The translations under genes and the position numbers were made by a program. This document shows, piece after piece, positions 35,124-43,481 of a stretch of DNA of 64,000 nt. The DNA is from Sulfuricella denitrificans. Its GTDB lineage: Bacteria > Pseudomonadota > Gammaproteobacteria > Burkholderiales > Sulfuricellaceae. The first letter of the stretch is position 1, and each line of letters starts with the position of its first letter. The notes under the pieces were generated by a model. That model made no database searches and was not told where the DNA came from. It saw only the letters and a list, made by a program, of their open reading frames with translations. The stretch lies in contig NSJJ01000013.1 in assembly GCA_002632355.1 (NCBI GenBank), forward strand, positions 1 through 64,000, written 5' to 3'.

Positions 35124-35861
35124 CTAAGCGGCGCCCAGTCGACGGGGCACGTCATTGTGGCGAACAGCCAGATGGTAAATCTGCAGCAAATCCTCTTCAG
35201 TCACATCAATGAAAGAATCCATTTCCGACAAGGCATACACGAGATCACTGTGGGCGATCATGCACTTCTCCGGATTCCCCTGAGGCGCAACGACAGGCGT
35301 TTCTTCCCGTGAAGACAGCCACTCAGGATAACGTCTCCAGCGAAAAGGGTAGTTAGCGGCAATCGCAACGATCAGAATGATCAGCACATTGGCCAGCACC
35401 GGCGTGATAAGAAAGCTGTAACCCAGGGCACGAACCGGTTCTCCTCCCAGTACAGCGACCAGTGCCGTTGCTCCGCCCGGCGGATGGAGACAACGGAGAT
35501 AGTGCATGGCGCCGATGGACAAGGCTACCGCCACAGCCCCCGCATAAAATGGATTTACCAGAAACTTGGCGCAGGTGACGCCGATGAAGGCGGAAATCAG
35601 ATGGCCGCCCAATAACGCCCATGGCTGAGACAACGGGCTATGCGGGGTGGCAAAAAGCAGCACGGCGGATGCGCCCATCGACGCGACCACGAGGGCAACG
35701 CCGTGAAAATCCAGCACCTGGCCACTCACCATCAGCACCAGCAGGATACCCACGAAGCCGCCCACCGTCGAAATCAACTTTTCGGCGTGGCTGGCAGGAT
35801 GAGCGTCGCGGCTGCGCAAACCCATCCAGAAGTGCCGTATTACATTAGCAACCCTTTTCAT
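35124..35861 (-). CDS. HPP family integral membrane protein
   Basis: The 245-residue protein has four to five transmembrane helices between residues 30 and 165 and the motif that names the family, LHPPGGATALVAV. The preceding ASMGASAVLLFATPHSP segment is also typical. A cytoplasmic C-terminal tail of about 65 residues carries no CBS domain. HPP proteins are reported as nitrite transporters in plastids and cyanobacteria; bacterial roles are mostly untested. A good ribosome binding site (GGGAG) precedes the ATG. It is divergent from the LysR gene. Confidence 0.85.
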   Translation of the reverse strand: MKRVANVIRHFWMGLRSRDAHPASHAEKLISTVGGFVGILLVLMVSGQVLDFHGVALVVASMGASAVLLFATPHSPLSQPWALLGGHLISAFIGVTCAKFLVNPFYAGAVAVALSIGAMHYLRCLHPPGGATALVAVLGGEPVRALGYSFLITPVLANVLIILIVAIAANYPFRWRRYPEWLSSREETPVVAPQGNPEKCMIAHSDLVYALSEMDSFIDVTEEDLLQIYHLAVRHNDVPRRLGAA

Positions 35862-35951
35862 ATCACTCCCTACGCAGAAAAATATTGCGATAACGCTTCA
35901 AACATGCTTTCGAATTACGTGTGGCAATCAGAGTAGATTTTTCTCATGTAT

Positions 35952-35996
35952 TTGACAAACGATATATTTTGCTATTATCTATCGAATAATCCGATA
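35952..35996 (+). promoter_or_regulatory. Promoter and inverted repeat upstream of the LysR gene
   Basis: A perfect -35 TTGACA (35952-35957) is followed by TATTAT (35973-35978, 15-base spacer) or TTATCT (17-base spacer). An inverted repeat TATCG, seven bases, CGATA (35980-35996) covers the likely transcription start, just before the ATG at 36004. LysR proteins often bind near their own promoter, so this may be an autoregulatory site. Confidence 0.5.
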
Positions 35997-36003
35997 TAAA
36001 GAC

Positions 36004-36909
36004 ATGCCCATGGATATTGAATCTGCCCGCACTTTTCTGGCTGTCGCGGCAGCCGGAAATTTTGTAGGCGCTGCGCAACGCCTGTACGTGACCCAATCGA
36101 CCGTCAGTGCCCGCATACAGACGCTGGAGAACCAGCTTGGGGCGACCCTGTTCAGGCGCGGCCGGAGCGGTGCCGAATTGACCCCGGCAGGCCACCGTTT
36201 TCTGCGCCATGCCAAGACGCTGGTGCAGACGCTGGAACAGGCCAAACACGATGTCGGCCTGCCCGCGGGTTTCCGGGGAAGCCTGACCCTGAGAGGGCGT
36301 ATCGCCTTGTGGGATGGGTTTTTACCCCAATGGGTAGGCCGAATGAGGGAAACCTCTTCCGACATTTCTCTCCGCCTGGAAGTCGGCTTCGAGGAAGACA
36401 TCATGCAAGGACTGGTGCAGGGCACAGTGGACGTAGGCATGATGTTCACGCCCGAAAGCCGGCCCGGCCTTGGAATAGAACGACTTTTCGAGGAGGTGCT
36501 GGTACTGGTTGCGACAGAACCTTCCAGGCCATGGCCAGACCCTGGCTACATCCACATGGACTGGGGAGCGGAATTTCATGCCCAATTCACAACCGCTTTT
36601 CCGGATATTCCGCCACCAGCAATCACTGCCAATATCGGCTGGCTGGCAATGCAGCAGATTCTGCACTGTGGCGGCTCAGGCTATTTCCCCATGCGTACGA
36701 TCCGTGACCTCATCGACCAGGGGCAGTTATGGCTGGCGCAAAACAGTCATTCATTTTCACTACCTGCCTATATGGTATTCCCGGTAGACCGCAAGGAAGA
36801 CATGCTGCTCAGAGCGCTGGACAGCTTGCGCACGCTCGGTGCCGAAGAACGTGTAGCCAGCGCCGCTGGCCTGGATAGCATCATAAATAAACAGGAATCC
36901 CATGGTTGA
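36004..36909 (+). CDS. LysR family transcriptional regulator
   Basis: The 301-residue protein has an N-terminal winged helix (SARTFLAVAAAGNFVGAAQRLYVTQSTVSARIQTLE) and a periplasmic-binding-like effector domain from about residue 90. ATG 36004 is used; an in-frame ATG at 36010 is an alternative. Its stop overlaps the ATG of the downstream antiporter by eight bases, so regulator and transporter are one transcript. Usually LysR genes are divergent from their targets; here the divergent gene is the HPP protein, making both neighbours candidate targets. Confidence 0.92.
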   Translation: MPMDIESARTFLAVAAAGNFVGAAQRLYVTQSTVSARIQTLENQLGATLFRRGRSGAELTPAGHRFLRHAKTLVQTLEQAKHDVGLPAGFRGSLTLRGRIALWDGFLPQWVGRMRETSSDISLRLEVGFEEDIMQGLVQGTVDVGMMFTPESRPGLGIERLFEEVLVLVATEPSRPWPDPGYIHMDWGAEFHAQFTTAFPDIPPPAITANIGWLAMQQILHCGGSGYFPMRTIRDLIDQGQLWLAQNSHSFSLPAYMVFPVDRKEDMLLRALDSLRTLGAEERVASAAGLDSIINKQESHG

Positions 36910-38725
36910 ACATACTCTGATCAGCCTGAGCGCGGTTGTCGTGCTCGGCATCACGGCGCAGTGGCTGGGCTGGCGCCTACGCATGCCGTCGATTCTGCTG
37001 CTGCTGATTTTCGGCATTCTCGCCGGGCCCATCCTCGGCTGGATCAGGCCCGGCGAAATGATGGGGCCAATGCTTTACCCGGTGGTATCGCTGGCAGTGG
37101 CAGTCATTCTTTTCGAAGGCGGATTATCGCTTTCGCTCAAGGAATTCCGTGCCATCGGAGGCGTGGTTCTGCGACTGGTGACGCTGGGCATGATGGCCGG
37201 GTGGCTGATCATTTCCCTGGCAGCTTACTGGGTGCTCGGCCTGTCGTGGCAACTGGCGACACTGCTGGGCGCCGTGCTGATAGTCACCGGGCCCACCGTG
37301 ATTTCACCCATGCTCAGGCATGTGCGCCCGACAGGCCAGAGCGGGGCAATTCTGAAATGGGAGGGCATCGTCATCGATCCTATCGGCGCCATGCTCGCGG
37401 TGCTGGTATTCCAGGCCATCGTACTCTACGAAACCGAAGCCGAGCCCGTTGCTGCCGTCATGCTCAGCCTGCTCAGAACCGTTGCCGTCGGCGCCGGCAC
37501 AGGGCTGACCGGGGCACTGGGAATGATCCTGCTGCTGCGACGCGAATGGATTCCCGACTTTCTGCAAAACCCTGTGGCACTGATGTTCGTCGTCGCTGTT
37601 TTTACCGGAGCCAACCTGCTACAGACCGAAGCCGGGCTGCTGGCGGTAACGATCATGGGTTTCGCCATGGCCAATCAGCGCAAGGTTTCGATTCAGCATA
37701 TCGTCGAATTCAAGGAAAACCTCGGCGTGATGCTGATCGCCTTTATCTTTATATTGCTGGCGGCGCACCTCAAACATGCCGACCTCGACCATATCGGTTT
37801 TTCCAGCTTTTTTTTCCTGGCCATTTTGATTCTTGTTGCCAGGCCTGTATCCGTCTTTCTTTCGACCCTGGGCACACGTTTAAGTCGACAGGAAAAAATC
37901 TTTCTTTCATGGATGGCGCCACGAGGCATCGTAGCCGCTGCCGTGGCTTCCATTTTTGCGCTGCGTCTGGAAGAAGTGGGTTTGCCGGGCGCCGATGTGC
38001 TCGTTTCCCTCACTTTTTTCGTCATTATCGGGACAGTCACCGTGTACGGGCTTACGGCAGGAATGGTTGGAAAACGCATGGGACTGGCACAGGCTAATCC
38101 GGAAGGGGTGATTTTCCTGGGCGCACGCTTCTGGGCACGGCGCATCGCCAGGTCGCTTCAGGATGAGGGTTTCCCGGTCATGCTGGTGGACAACGACCTG
38201 CATAACGTCCTTGCAGCCAGGATGGAGGGCCTGCCTGTATTTTACGCCAGCATATTTGCGGAAAACGTGCTCGATCAGGTGGAACTCGGTGGCATCGGGA
38301 AGTTGCTGGCCCTGACCAGCAACGATGATGCCAACTCCCTTGCGGCGATGCATTTTGCAAGGGTTTTCGAACGTTCCCAGATATTTCAGCTGGCCCCGGA
38401 AGAAAGCAAGCTGGCTACAGAGGTTTCTCCCCACCTGCGAGGGAGAACGGTATTCGGAGATAGCATTACCCACTCAGAGCTGACACAACGTTTCCTGGGG
38501 AACTGGGTGATCAAGAAAACCCGTCTCTCCAGGGATTTTGATTTCGAGGCACTGAAAGATTACTATCTTGGGAATGTGCTGCCTTTATTTCTGATCAGCG
38601 AGTCTGGTCGCCTGCGTATTTTTGCAGCCGACATGCCATTGTCCCCGCAACCGGGCGATACCCTGCTAAGTCTGGTGCAGCCTAAAAATGAGGACAAGCC
38701 CGTTCCGCAGCAGTCGCTGCAATAA
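36902..38725 (+). CDS. Cation:proton antiporter (CPA1/NhaP-like) with C-terminal Rossmann domain
   Basis: The 607-residue protein has about twelve transmembrane helices (1-395), including VVSLAVAVILFEGGLSL and GIVIDPIGAMLAVL; the ion-binding Asp lies in the latter. A cytoplasmic TrkA-N-like nucleotide-binding domain follows from about 400 (GVIFLGARFWARRIARSLQDEGF-like pattern, then VMLVDND). The tail resembles a TrkA_C unit. It likely exchanges Na+ or K+ for H+ and may be gated by nucleotide binding; the cation is unproven. It is coupled to the LysR gene upstream. Confidence 0.9.
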   Translation: MVEHTLISLSAVVVLGITAQWLGWRLRMPSILLLLIFGILAGPILGWIRPGEMMGPMLYPVVSLAVAVILFEGGLSLSLKEFRAIGGVVLRLVTLGMMAGWLIISLAAYWVLGLSWQLATLLGAVLIVTGPTVISPMLRHVRPTGQSGAILKWEGIVIDPIGAMLAVLVFQAIVLYETEAEPVAAVMLSLLRTVAVGAGTGLTGALGMILLLRREWIPDFLQNPVALMFVVAVFTGANLLQTEAGLLAVTIMGFAMANQRKVSIQHIVEFKENLGVMLIAFIFILLAAHLKHADLDHIGFSSFFFLAILILVARPVSVFLSTLGTRLSRQEKIFLSWMAPRGIVAAAVASIFALRLEEVGLPGADVLVSLTFFVIIGTVTVYGLTAGMVGKRMGLAQANPEGVIFLGARFWARRIARSLQDEGFPVMLVDNDLHNVLAARMEGLPVFYASIFAENVLDQVELGGIGKLLALTSNDDANSLAAMHFARVFERSQIFQLAPEESKLATEVSPHLRGRTVFGDSITHSELTQRFLGNWVIKKTRLSRDFDFEALKDYYLGNVLPLFLISESGRLRIFAADMPLSPQPGDTLLSLVQPKNEDKPVPQQSLQ

Positions 38726-38781
38726 AAACGCATTGACATCACCTGACACCCCGAAGCTATTAACCACATAGAACCCATCTC

Positions 38782-39669
38782 ATGCCTGAATTTTCCCCCG
38801 AAACAGATTCCTTCATCGCCGAATTTGATGCCGCCATCGAAGCGCACATGGAATGGACGCAACGAATTCTGCGCTGTGCGGTGCTGCATGCATCACCCGG
38901 TGATGATGTGCTGGCGCCCATGGCGCATAATCTGTGCCGGTTCGGGCGCTGGTTTGCATCGAACAGGGCACATTTCGATGTCATCGATGCCGATGCCGTG
39001 CAACGTGTCGAAACTTTCCATCAAACCATGCATGACGCCATTCGGGCCATCTGCGCCAACGTCATGACTGGAAGACCTGGGCAGAGCGCCGATCTGGAAG
39101 CTTTCGAGCAATCGCAGTCCGAACTGCTTGCCCTGCTTGCCCGGCTAAAAACACTAACGCTGTCCAACGCCGTGCGGCACGATCCGCTGACCGGCCTGCC
39201 TCTTCGCTACGGTGTTGAAAACGATTTCACGCTATGCCAGAAGGACGCCAGGCGCAACCACACGCTGCTGTATGTCGCGATGATCGACATCGATCATTTC
39301 AAACTCATCAACGACAATTATGGCCACCCGCAGGGCGATCTGGTGTTGCGCAACCTGGCGGCCACTTTGAAAAGTGCACTGAGAAGCAATGACCCGCTTT
39401 ACCGTTTTGGCGGCGAGGAGTTCCTGTGGCTGATGCGTTGCCAATCACAGGAAGAGGCTGAACAATTGGCGCAAAGAATTGTAGCCACGGTCAGCACGAC
39501 GCCCGTCCCCGTCGCCGGTGGCGCTTCTTTGAGTCTGACCATCACGCTCGGCCTGGCACGGGTAGGTCCAGAGGAAGACATTGCCAGTGCAATCAAACGC
39601 GCCGATGAAGCACTTTACGAGGGTAAAAGAAGCGGGCGCAATCGTTATGTCATGGCGGATATGGGGTGA
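38782..39669 (+). CDS. Diguanylate cyclase with zinc-sensing CZB domain (DgcZ-like)
   Basis: The 295-residue cytoplasmic protein combines an N-terminal CZB domain with a GGDEF domain. The four CZB zinc ligands are visible as His 22, Cys 52 (LCRFGRW), His 80 and His 84 (FHQTMH), almost the numbering of E. coli DgcZ, in which zinc inhibits the enzyme. The active site is GGEEF at 210-214, with an RSND inhibitory site just upstream. It should make c-di-GMP from GTP, probably with zinc-dependent control (inference). It stands alone between the antiporter and the converging ABC permease gene. Confidence 0.92.
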   Translation: MPEFSPETDSFIAEFDAAIEAHMEWTQRILRCAVLHASPGDDVLAPMAHNLCRFGRWFASNRAHFDVIDADAVQRVETFHQTMHDAIRAICANVMTGRPGQSADLEAFEQSQSELLALLARLKTLTLSNAVRHDPLTGLPLRYGVENDFTLCQKDARRNHTLLYVAMIDIDHFKLINDNYGHPQGDLVLRNLAATLKSALRSNDPLYRFGGEEFLWLMRCQSQEEAEQLAQRIVATVSTTPVPVAGGASLSLTITLGLARVGPEEDIASAIKRADEALYEGKRSGRNRYVMADMG

Positions 39670-39698
39670 CCAGGGCGTGTTAATACTGGCTTTACGCC

Positions 39699-42194
39699 CT
39701 AGCCCAGCTTGCCCAGCGTTTGCAACGGCGGCTGATGCAGCACGCCTCGCGTCCCGATCCAGCCCGCCAGGGTCACACCCAGTATGCCGACCGTCAGGGC
39801 AATAAACCACAACCAGGGGTTGAAGTGGTAAGGCAAATGAAATGCCTGTGTCGCCAGCACATAACCCAGGCCGGTCGCGGCCAGGGCGGACACGACCCCG
39901 GCCAGCAGGCCGATCAGGATGAATTCTGCCAGCTGGCTCAGCAGGAGTTGCCGGCCACTCGCGCCCAATGTCCGCATCACTGCAGCCTCGACCATGCGCT
40001 CCTCGCGGGTCGCAGCAATCGCCGCATACAAGGCCATCAGGCCGGCTGCCAGGGTAAACAGGAACACGAATTCCACAGTTGAGGCAATCCGCTCCATCAT
40101 GGCGCGTACCTGATTCATCAATGCAGCCACGTCAATCACGGTCAGGTTGGGAAAAGCCCTGACCATATCGTTAAGCAGTGCTTCATCCCCCGCAGGCAAA
40201 TAGAAAGCCGTGATGTAGCTGGCAGGGTAGGCCTCCAGCAAGACGGGCGTGGCGATAACGAAGAAGTTGACGCGGAAGGAATCCCAGTCGACCTTGCGCA
40301 GGCTGGTGACCTTGGCGCTGAAGCTTTGCCCTGCCACCTGATAAGTCAGGGTATCACCGAGGCGGATGCCAAGGTTCTTGGCGATGCCCTCTTCCACCGA
40401 CCACTGGGCCGTGCCAGCGTGATTTGTTTCCCACCAGCGCCCGGCGACGATCTGATTGTCACTCTGCAGCCGCTCGGCCCAGGAGAGGTTGAACTCCCGT
40501 TCCACCAGGCGCCGGGTCCGCTCTTCAGCATAATCCCCAGCAGATATTTCACGGCCATTGATGGCCATCAAACGCCCGCGCACCATGGGGAACAGTTGCG
40601 GGGAAGCCATGCCCCGGGCAGCAAGAAAATTCCGGATCAATGGCACCTGATCCGGCTGAATGTTGATGACGAAACGATTGGGGGCGTGCATGGGCAGGGT
40701 GCTCTGCCAGCTGCGCAACAGGTCGCCGCGCACCAGGGTCAGGAGCAGCAGCGCCGTCAGTCCCAGTGCCAGCGCCACTACCTGGCTGGCACTGGCATGA
40801 CGACGCCGCACCAGGTTTGAAAGGCCATAACGCCACGTTATACCCACCAGGCCCGCCCTGCTTCTCAACGGTGACAGCCCCCTGATCAGGACATGCGTCA
40901 ACAGCAGCCCCACCACAACGACAGCCGTCAGCCCTGCCAGCACGTAAAGCCCCAGCCTGAGCTCGCCCGCCTGCCACAGCAGCATGGCCAGCAACACGGC
41001 CACCCCGGCGGAAAACCCCGCCAGACTGTGCCCCTGCGCCCCCCCAAGTTCGCGCCGCAGTACCCACAAAGGGGGAACGCGCTTCAAACGCTGCAGGAAA
41101 GGCAGGGAAAATCCCAGCAGCGTGGCCATCCCGGTCAGGAGGCCGTAGCCCAGCGGGACCCATGAGGGCTCGGGCAGACCGGCAGCAATCAGCCCGCCCA
41201 GTTGGCGCGCCAGCACCCATTGCGCGCCATAGCCGAGCAAACAACCTGCCAGGCTGGCCAGCATCCCCAGCCACAGAAACTGGTACAGATAAAGCCGGAA
41301 TACCTGCCCCTGACTCGCCCCGCTGCAGCGCATCACGGCACAGCCATCCAGATGGCGTTCAAGGAAGCGCCGCGCCGATAGCACAATCGCCACTGCGGCC
41401 AGAATCAGGCTGGTGAGCGCGGCCAGGTTGAGGAACTTGCCGCCGCGTTCAAGCGCCGAACGGATCTCGGGACGGCCGTCGCTGACGCCTTCGAGCTTCT
41501 CGCCCCGCGCCAGGCGGGGCACTGCCCATGCCCGGTAAGCGGCGATCGCCTGAGGACGCCCGGCCAGCAGGAGACGGTAATGGATGCGGCTGCCGGGCTG
41601 GATCAGGGCAGTGGCAGATAGGTCCTGCGCATTCATCATCAGGCGGGGCGCGATGCTGAACATGTCGCCGCCGCGATCCGGTTCAAAACGAAGTGCCGCC
41701 GCCACTTTGAGGCGCGCAGACCCGAGTTCCAGGGCATCGCCCACCGCCAGGTGCAATTGCGCCAGCAGGCGATCGTCCAGCCAGACCGTGCCGGGAGCCG
41801 GAATAGCCTCCGCAACCCGTTCGCCTTCCCCGGAGCGGATGCGCAGCTTGCCGCGCAACGGGTATCCGGGCGCCACCGCCTTGATTTCCGCCAGCTGGTT
41901 GCCCGTGGCGCTGACCACCATGCTCGGAAAGGTGAGGATGCGCACCGGCGTCAGGCCGCGCAAATGCGCTTCCGCAAGGAATTCGCGCTTCACCTCATGA
42001 TCTGCAGCCAGCACCAGATCGGCCGCCAGCAACTGGCTGGCTTCGGTCGTCAGGGCCTGGTTGACGCGGTCGGTGAAGAAGCCCACGGCGGTCACCCCGC
42101 CCACGGCAATGAGCAACGCCAGCGTCAGGGCGTAAAGCTCCCCTGCCCGCCATTCGCGCAGCAGCATGCGCCAGGACAGCCGCAGCAGGCTCAT
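39699..42194 (-). CDS. ABC transporter permease (YbbP-like, FtsX family)
   Basis: The 831-residue protein has an N-terminal transmembrane helix, a periplasmic domain, three helices in the middle, another periplasmic domain and three C-terminal helices: two FtsX permease units joined by extra helices, as in E. coli YbbP. The family is of the MacB/LolCDE mechanotransmission type. The ATG overlaps the stop of the ATPase gene by four bases. With that ATPase and the divergent tesA it reproduces the E. coli tesA-ybbA-ybbP neighbourhood. The substrate is unknown. Confidence 0.9.
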   Translation of the reverse strand: MSLLRLSWRMLLREWRAGELYALTLALLIAVGGVTAVGFFTDRVNQALTTEASQLLAADLVLAADHEVKREFLAEAHLRGLTPVRILTFPSMVVSATGNQLAEIKAVAPGYPLRGKLRIRSGEGERVAEAIPAPGTVWLDDRLLAQLHLAVGDALELGSARLKVAAALRFEPDRGGDMFSIAPRLMMNAQDLSATALIQPGSRIHYRLLLAGRPQAIAAYRAWAVPRLARGEKLEGVSDGRPEIRSALERGGKFLNLAALTSLILAAVAIVLSARRFLERHLDGCAVMRCSGASQGQVFRLYLYQFLWLGMLASLAGCLLGYGAQWVLARQLGGLIAAGLPEPSWVPLGYGLLTGMATLLGFSLPFLQRLKRVPPLWVLRRELGGAQGHSLAGFSAGVAVLLAMLLWQAGELRLGLYVLAGLTAVVVVGLLLTHVLIRGLSPLRSRAGLVGITWRYGLSNLVRRRHASASQVVALALGLTALLLLTLVRGDLLRSWQSTLPMHAPNRFVINIQPDQVPLIRNFLAARGMASPQLFPMVRGRLMAINGREISAGDYAEERTRRLVEREFNLSWAERLQSDNQIVAGRWWETNHAGTAQWSVEEGIAKNLGIRLGDTLTYQVAGQSFSAKVTSLRKVDWDSFRVNFFVIATPVLLEAYPASYITAFYLPAGDEALLNDMVRAFPNLTVIDVAALMNQVRAMMERIASTVEFVFLFTLAAGLMALYAAIAATREERMVEAAVMRTLGASGRQLLLSQLAEFILIGLLAGVVSALAATGLGYVLATQAFHLPYHFNPWLWFIALTVGILGVTLAGWIGTRGVLHQPPLQTLGKLG

Positions 42195-42877
42195 GCTGCC
42201 GCCAGATGCCCGTCCACCAGCCGCAGTCTGCGGCTGCAGCGGGCCGCCAGTTCGGCATCGTGGGTGACCAGCACCAGGGTGGTACCCTGTTCGCGATTCA
42301 GTTCGAACAGGAGATCGATGATCCGCGCGCCGGTCGCGCTATCGAGATTGCCGGTGGGCTCGTCGGCGAGCAACAGTTCGGGCTGTGTCGCGAAGGCGCG
42401 CGCAATGGCGACGCGCTGCTGCTCGCCGCCGGAAAGATGTTTCGGGTAGTGTTGCAGGCGTTCGCTCAACCCCACCCGGTGCAGGACAGCCAGCGCCTTT
42501 TCGCGCGCCGCCGGGCTGCCTGCCAGTTCCAGCGGCAGCATGACATTTTCCAGCGCGGTCAGGGCGGGCAGCAGCTGGAAGGACTGGAACACGAAGCCGA
42601 TCAGGCGCCCGCGCAGGGCGGCACGCTCATCTTCGTCGAGCGTGAACAGATTTTTCCCGTTAATCTGCACCTCGCCGCTGCTGGGCAGATCCAGCCCCGC
42701 CAGCAGGCCGAGCAGCGTGGACTTGCCCGAGCCCGATGCGCCGAGAATGGCGACCGACTCGCCACGGGCAATTTCCAGATCGAGCCGGTGCAGGATGGTC
42801 AGCACGCCATCGCCTACCGGCACTTGCCTGGACAGACGGCTCGCCTGCACAATGAGGGAGGAATTAGGAGAGTTCAT
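42191..42877 (-). CDS. ybbA: ABC transporter ATP-binding protein (YbbA, LolD/MacB-like)
   Basis: The 228-residue ATPase has Walker A GASGSGKST, signature LSGGEQQRVAIARAF, Walker B LLLADEPTGNLDS and the H-loop VTHD, all of the LolD/MacB class. It partners with the YbbP-like permease downstream. The start codon at 42875-42877 overlaps the tesA start codon on the other strand in a CATG. No clear ribosome binding site precedes it; a start further upstream (to 42943) would run into tesA and adds a segment without similarity. Confidence 0.92.
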   Translation of the reverse strand: MNSPNSSLIVQASRLSRQVPVGDGVLTILHRLDLEIARGESVAILGASGSGKSTLLGLLAGLDLPSSGEVQINGKNLFTLDEDERAALRGRLIGFVFQSFQLLPALTALENVMLPLELAGSPAAREKALAVLHRVGLSERLQHYPKHLSGGEQQRVAIARAFATQPELLLADEPTGNLDSATGARIIDLLFELNREQGTTLVLVTHDAELAARCSRRLRLVDGHLAAA

Positions 42878-43481
42878 GCGGATTCGCTGGTTATTGTATG
42901 CATTGCTGTTAATCGCTCCCTCGGCCTGGGCCGGACAGACCATCCTGGTATTCGGCGACAGCCTCTCGGCCAGTTACGGCATTGCAACCGGGGCGGGCTG
43001 GGTGAGTTTACTGCAACAGCGCCTCGACCGTAAGGCGCATGACCACAGCATCGTCAATGCCAGCATCAGCGGCGAAACCACAGCGGGCGGGGCGTCCCGC
43101 ATCGAGGCCGCGCTCGATGCCCACCAGCCGGAGATCGTGATCATCGAACTGGGCGCCAATGACGGGCTGCGCGGGCTTTCCCTTGAGGCTACCCGACGCA
43201 ATCTGGACAGCATCATGCAAAGCTGCCGTGATCACAAGGCGCGCATCCTGCTCATCGGCATGCGCCTGCCGCCCAATTACGGCCCCGCCTACACCGAAGG
43301 TTTTGCCGCGATCTATCCTGATCTGGCAAAAAAATATCATGCCGCCCTGCTGCCCTTCCTTCTGGATGGGATTGCAGGGAAGCGCGATTGGTTCCAGGCC
43401 GACAACCTCCATCCCACGGCAGCGGCACAGCCGGTGATCATGGAAAATGTCTGGATCAAACTGAAGCCGCTGCTGCAATGA
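42876..43481 (+). CDS. tesA: Arylesterase/acyl-CoA thioesterase I, SGNH hydrolase
   Basis: The 201-residue protein has a signal peptide (AWA/GQ, residue 19) and the SGNH blocks: FGDSLSASYG (Ser nucleophile), a block III GANDG, and a C-terminal DNLHPTAA with the catalytic Asp and His. It is a periplasmic lysophospholipase/thioesterase like E. coli TesA. The ribosome binding site (TTAGGAG) fits the ATG at 42876, which shares three of its neighbours' bases with the ybbA start codon. Its stop overlaps the arginase start by four bases. Confidence 0.93.
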   Translation: MRIRWLLYALLLIAPSAWAGQTILVFGDSLSASYGIATGAGWVSLLQQRLDRKAHDHSIVNASISGETTAGGASRIEAALDAHQPEIVIIELGANDGLRGLSLEATRRNLDSIMQSCRDHKARILLIGMRLPPNYGPAYTEGFAAIYPDLAKKYHAALLPFLLDGIAGKRDWFQADNLHPTAAAQPVIMENVWIKLKPLLQ

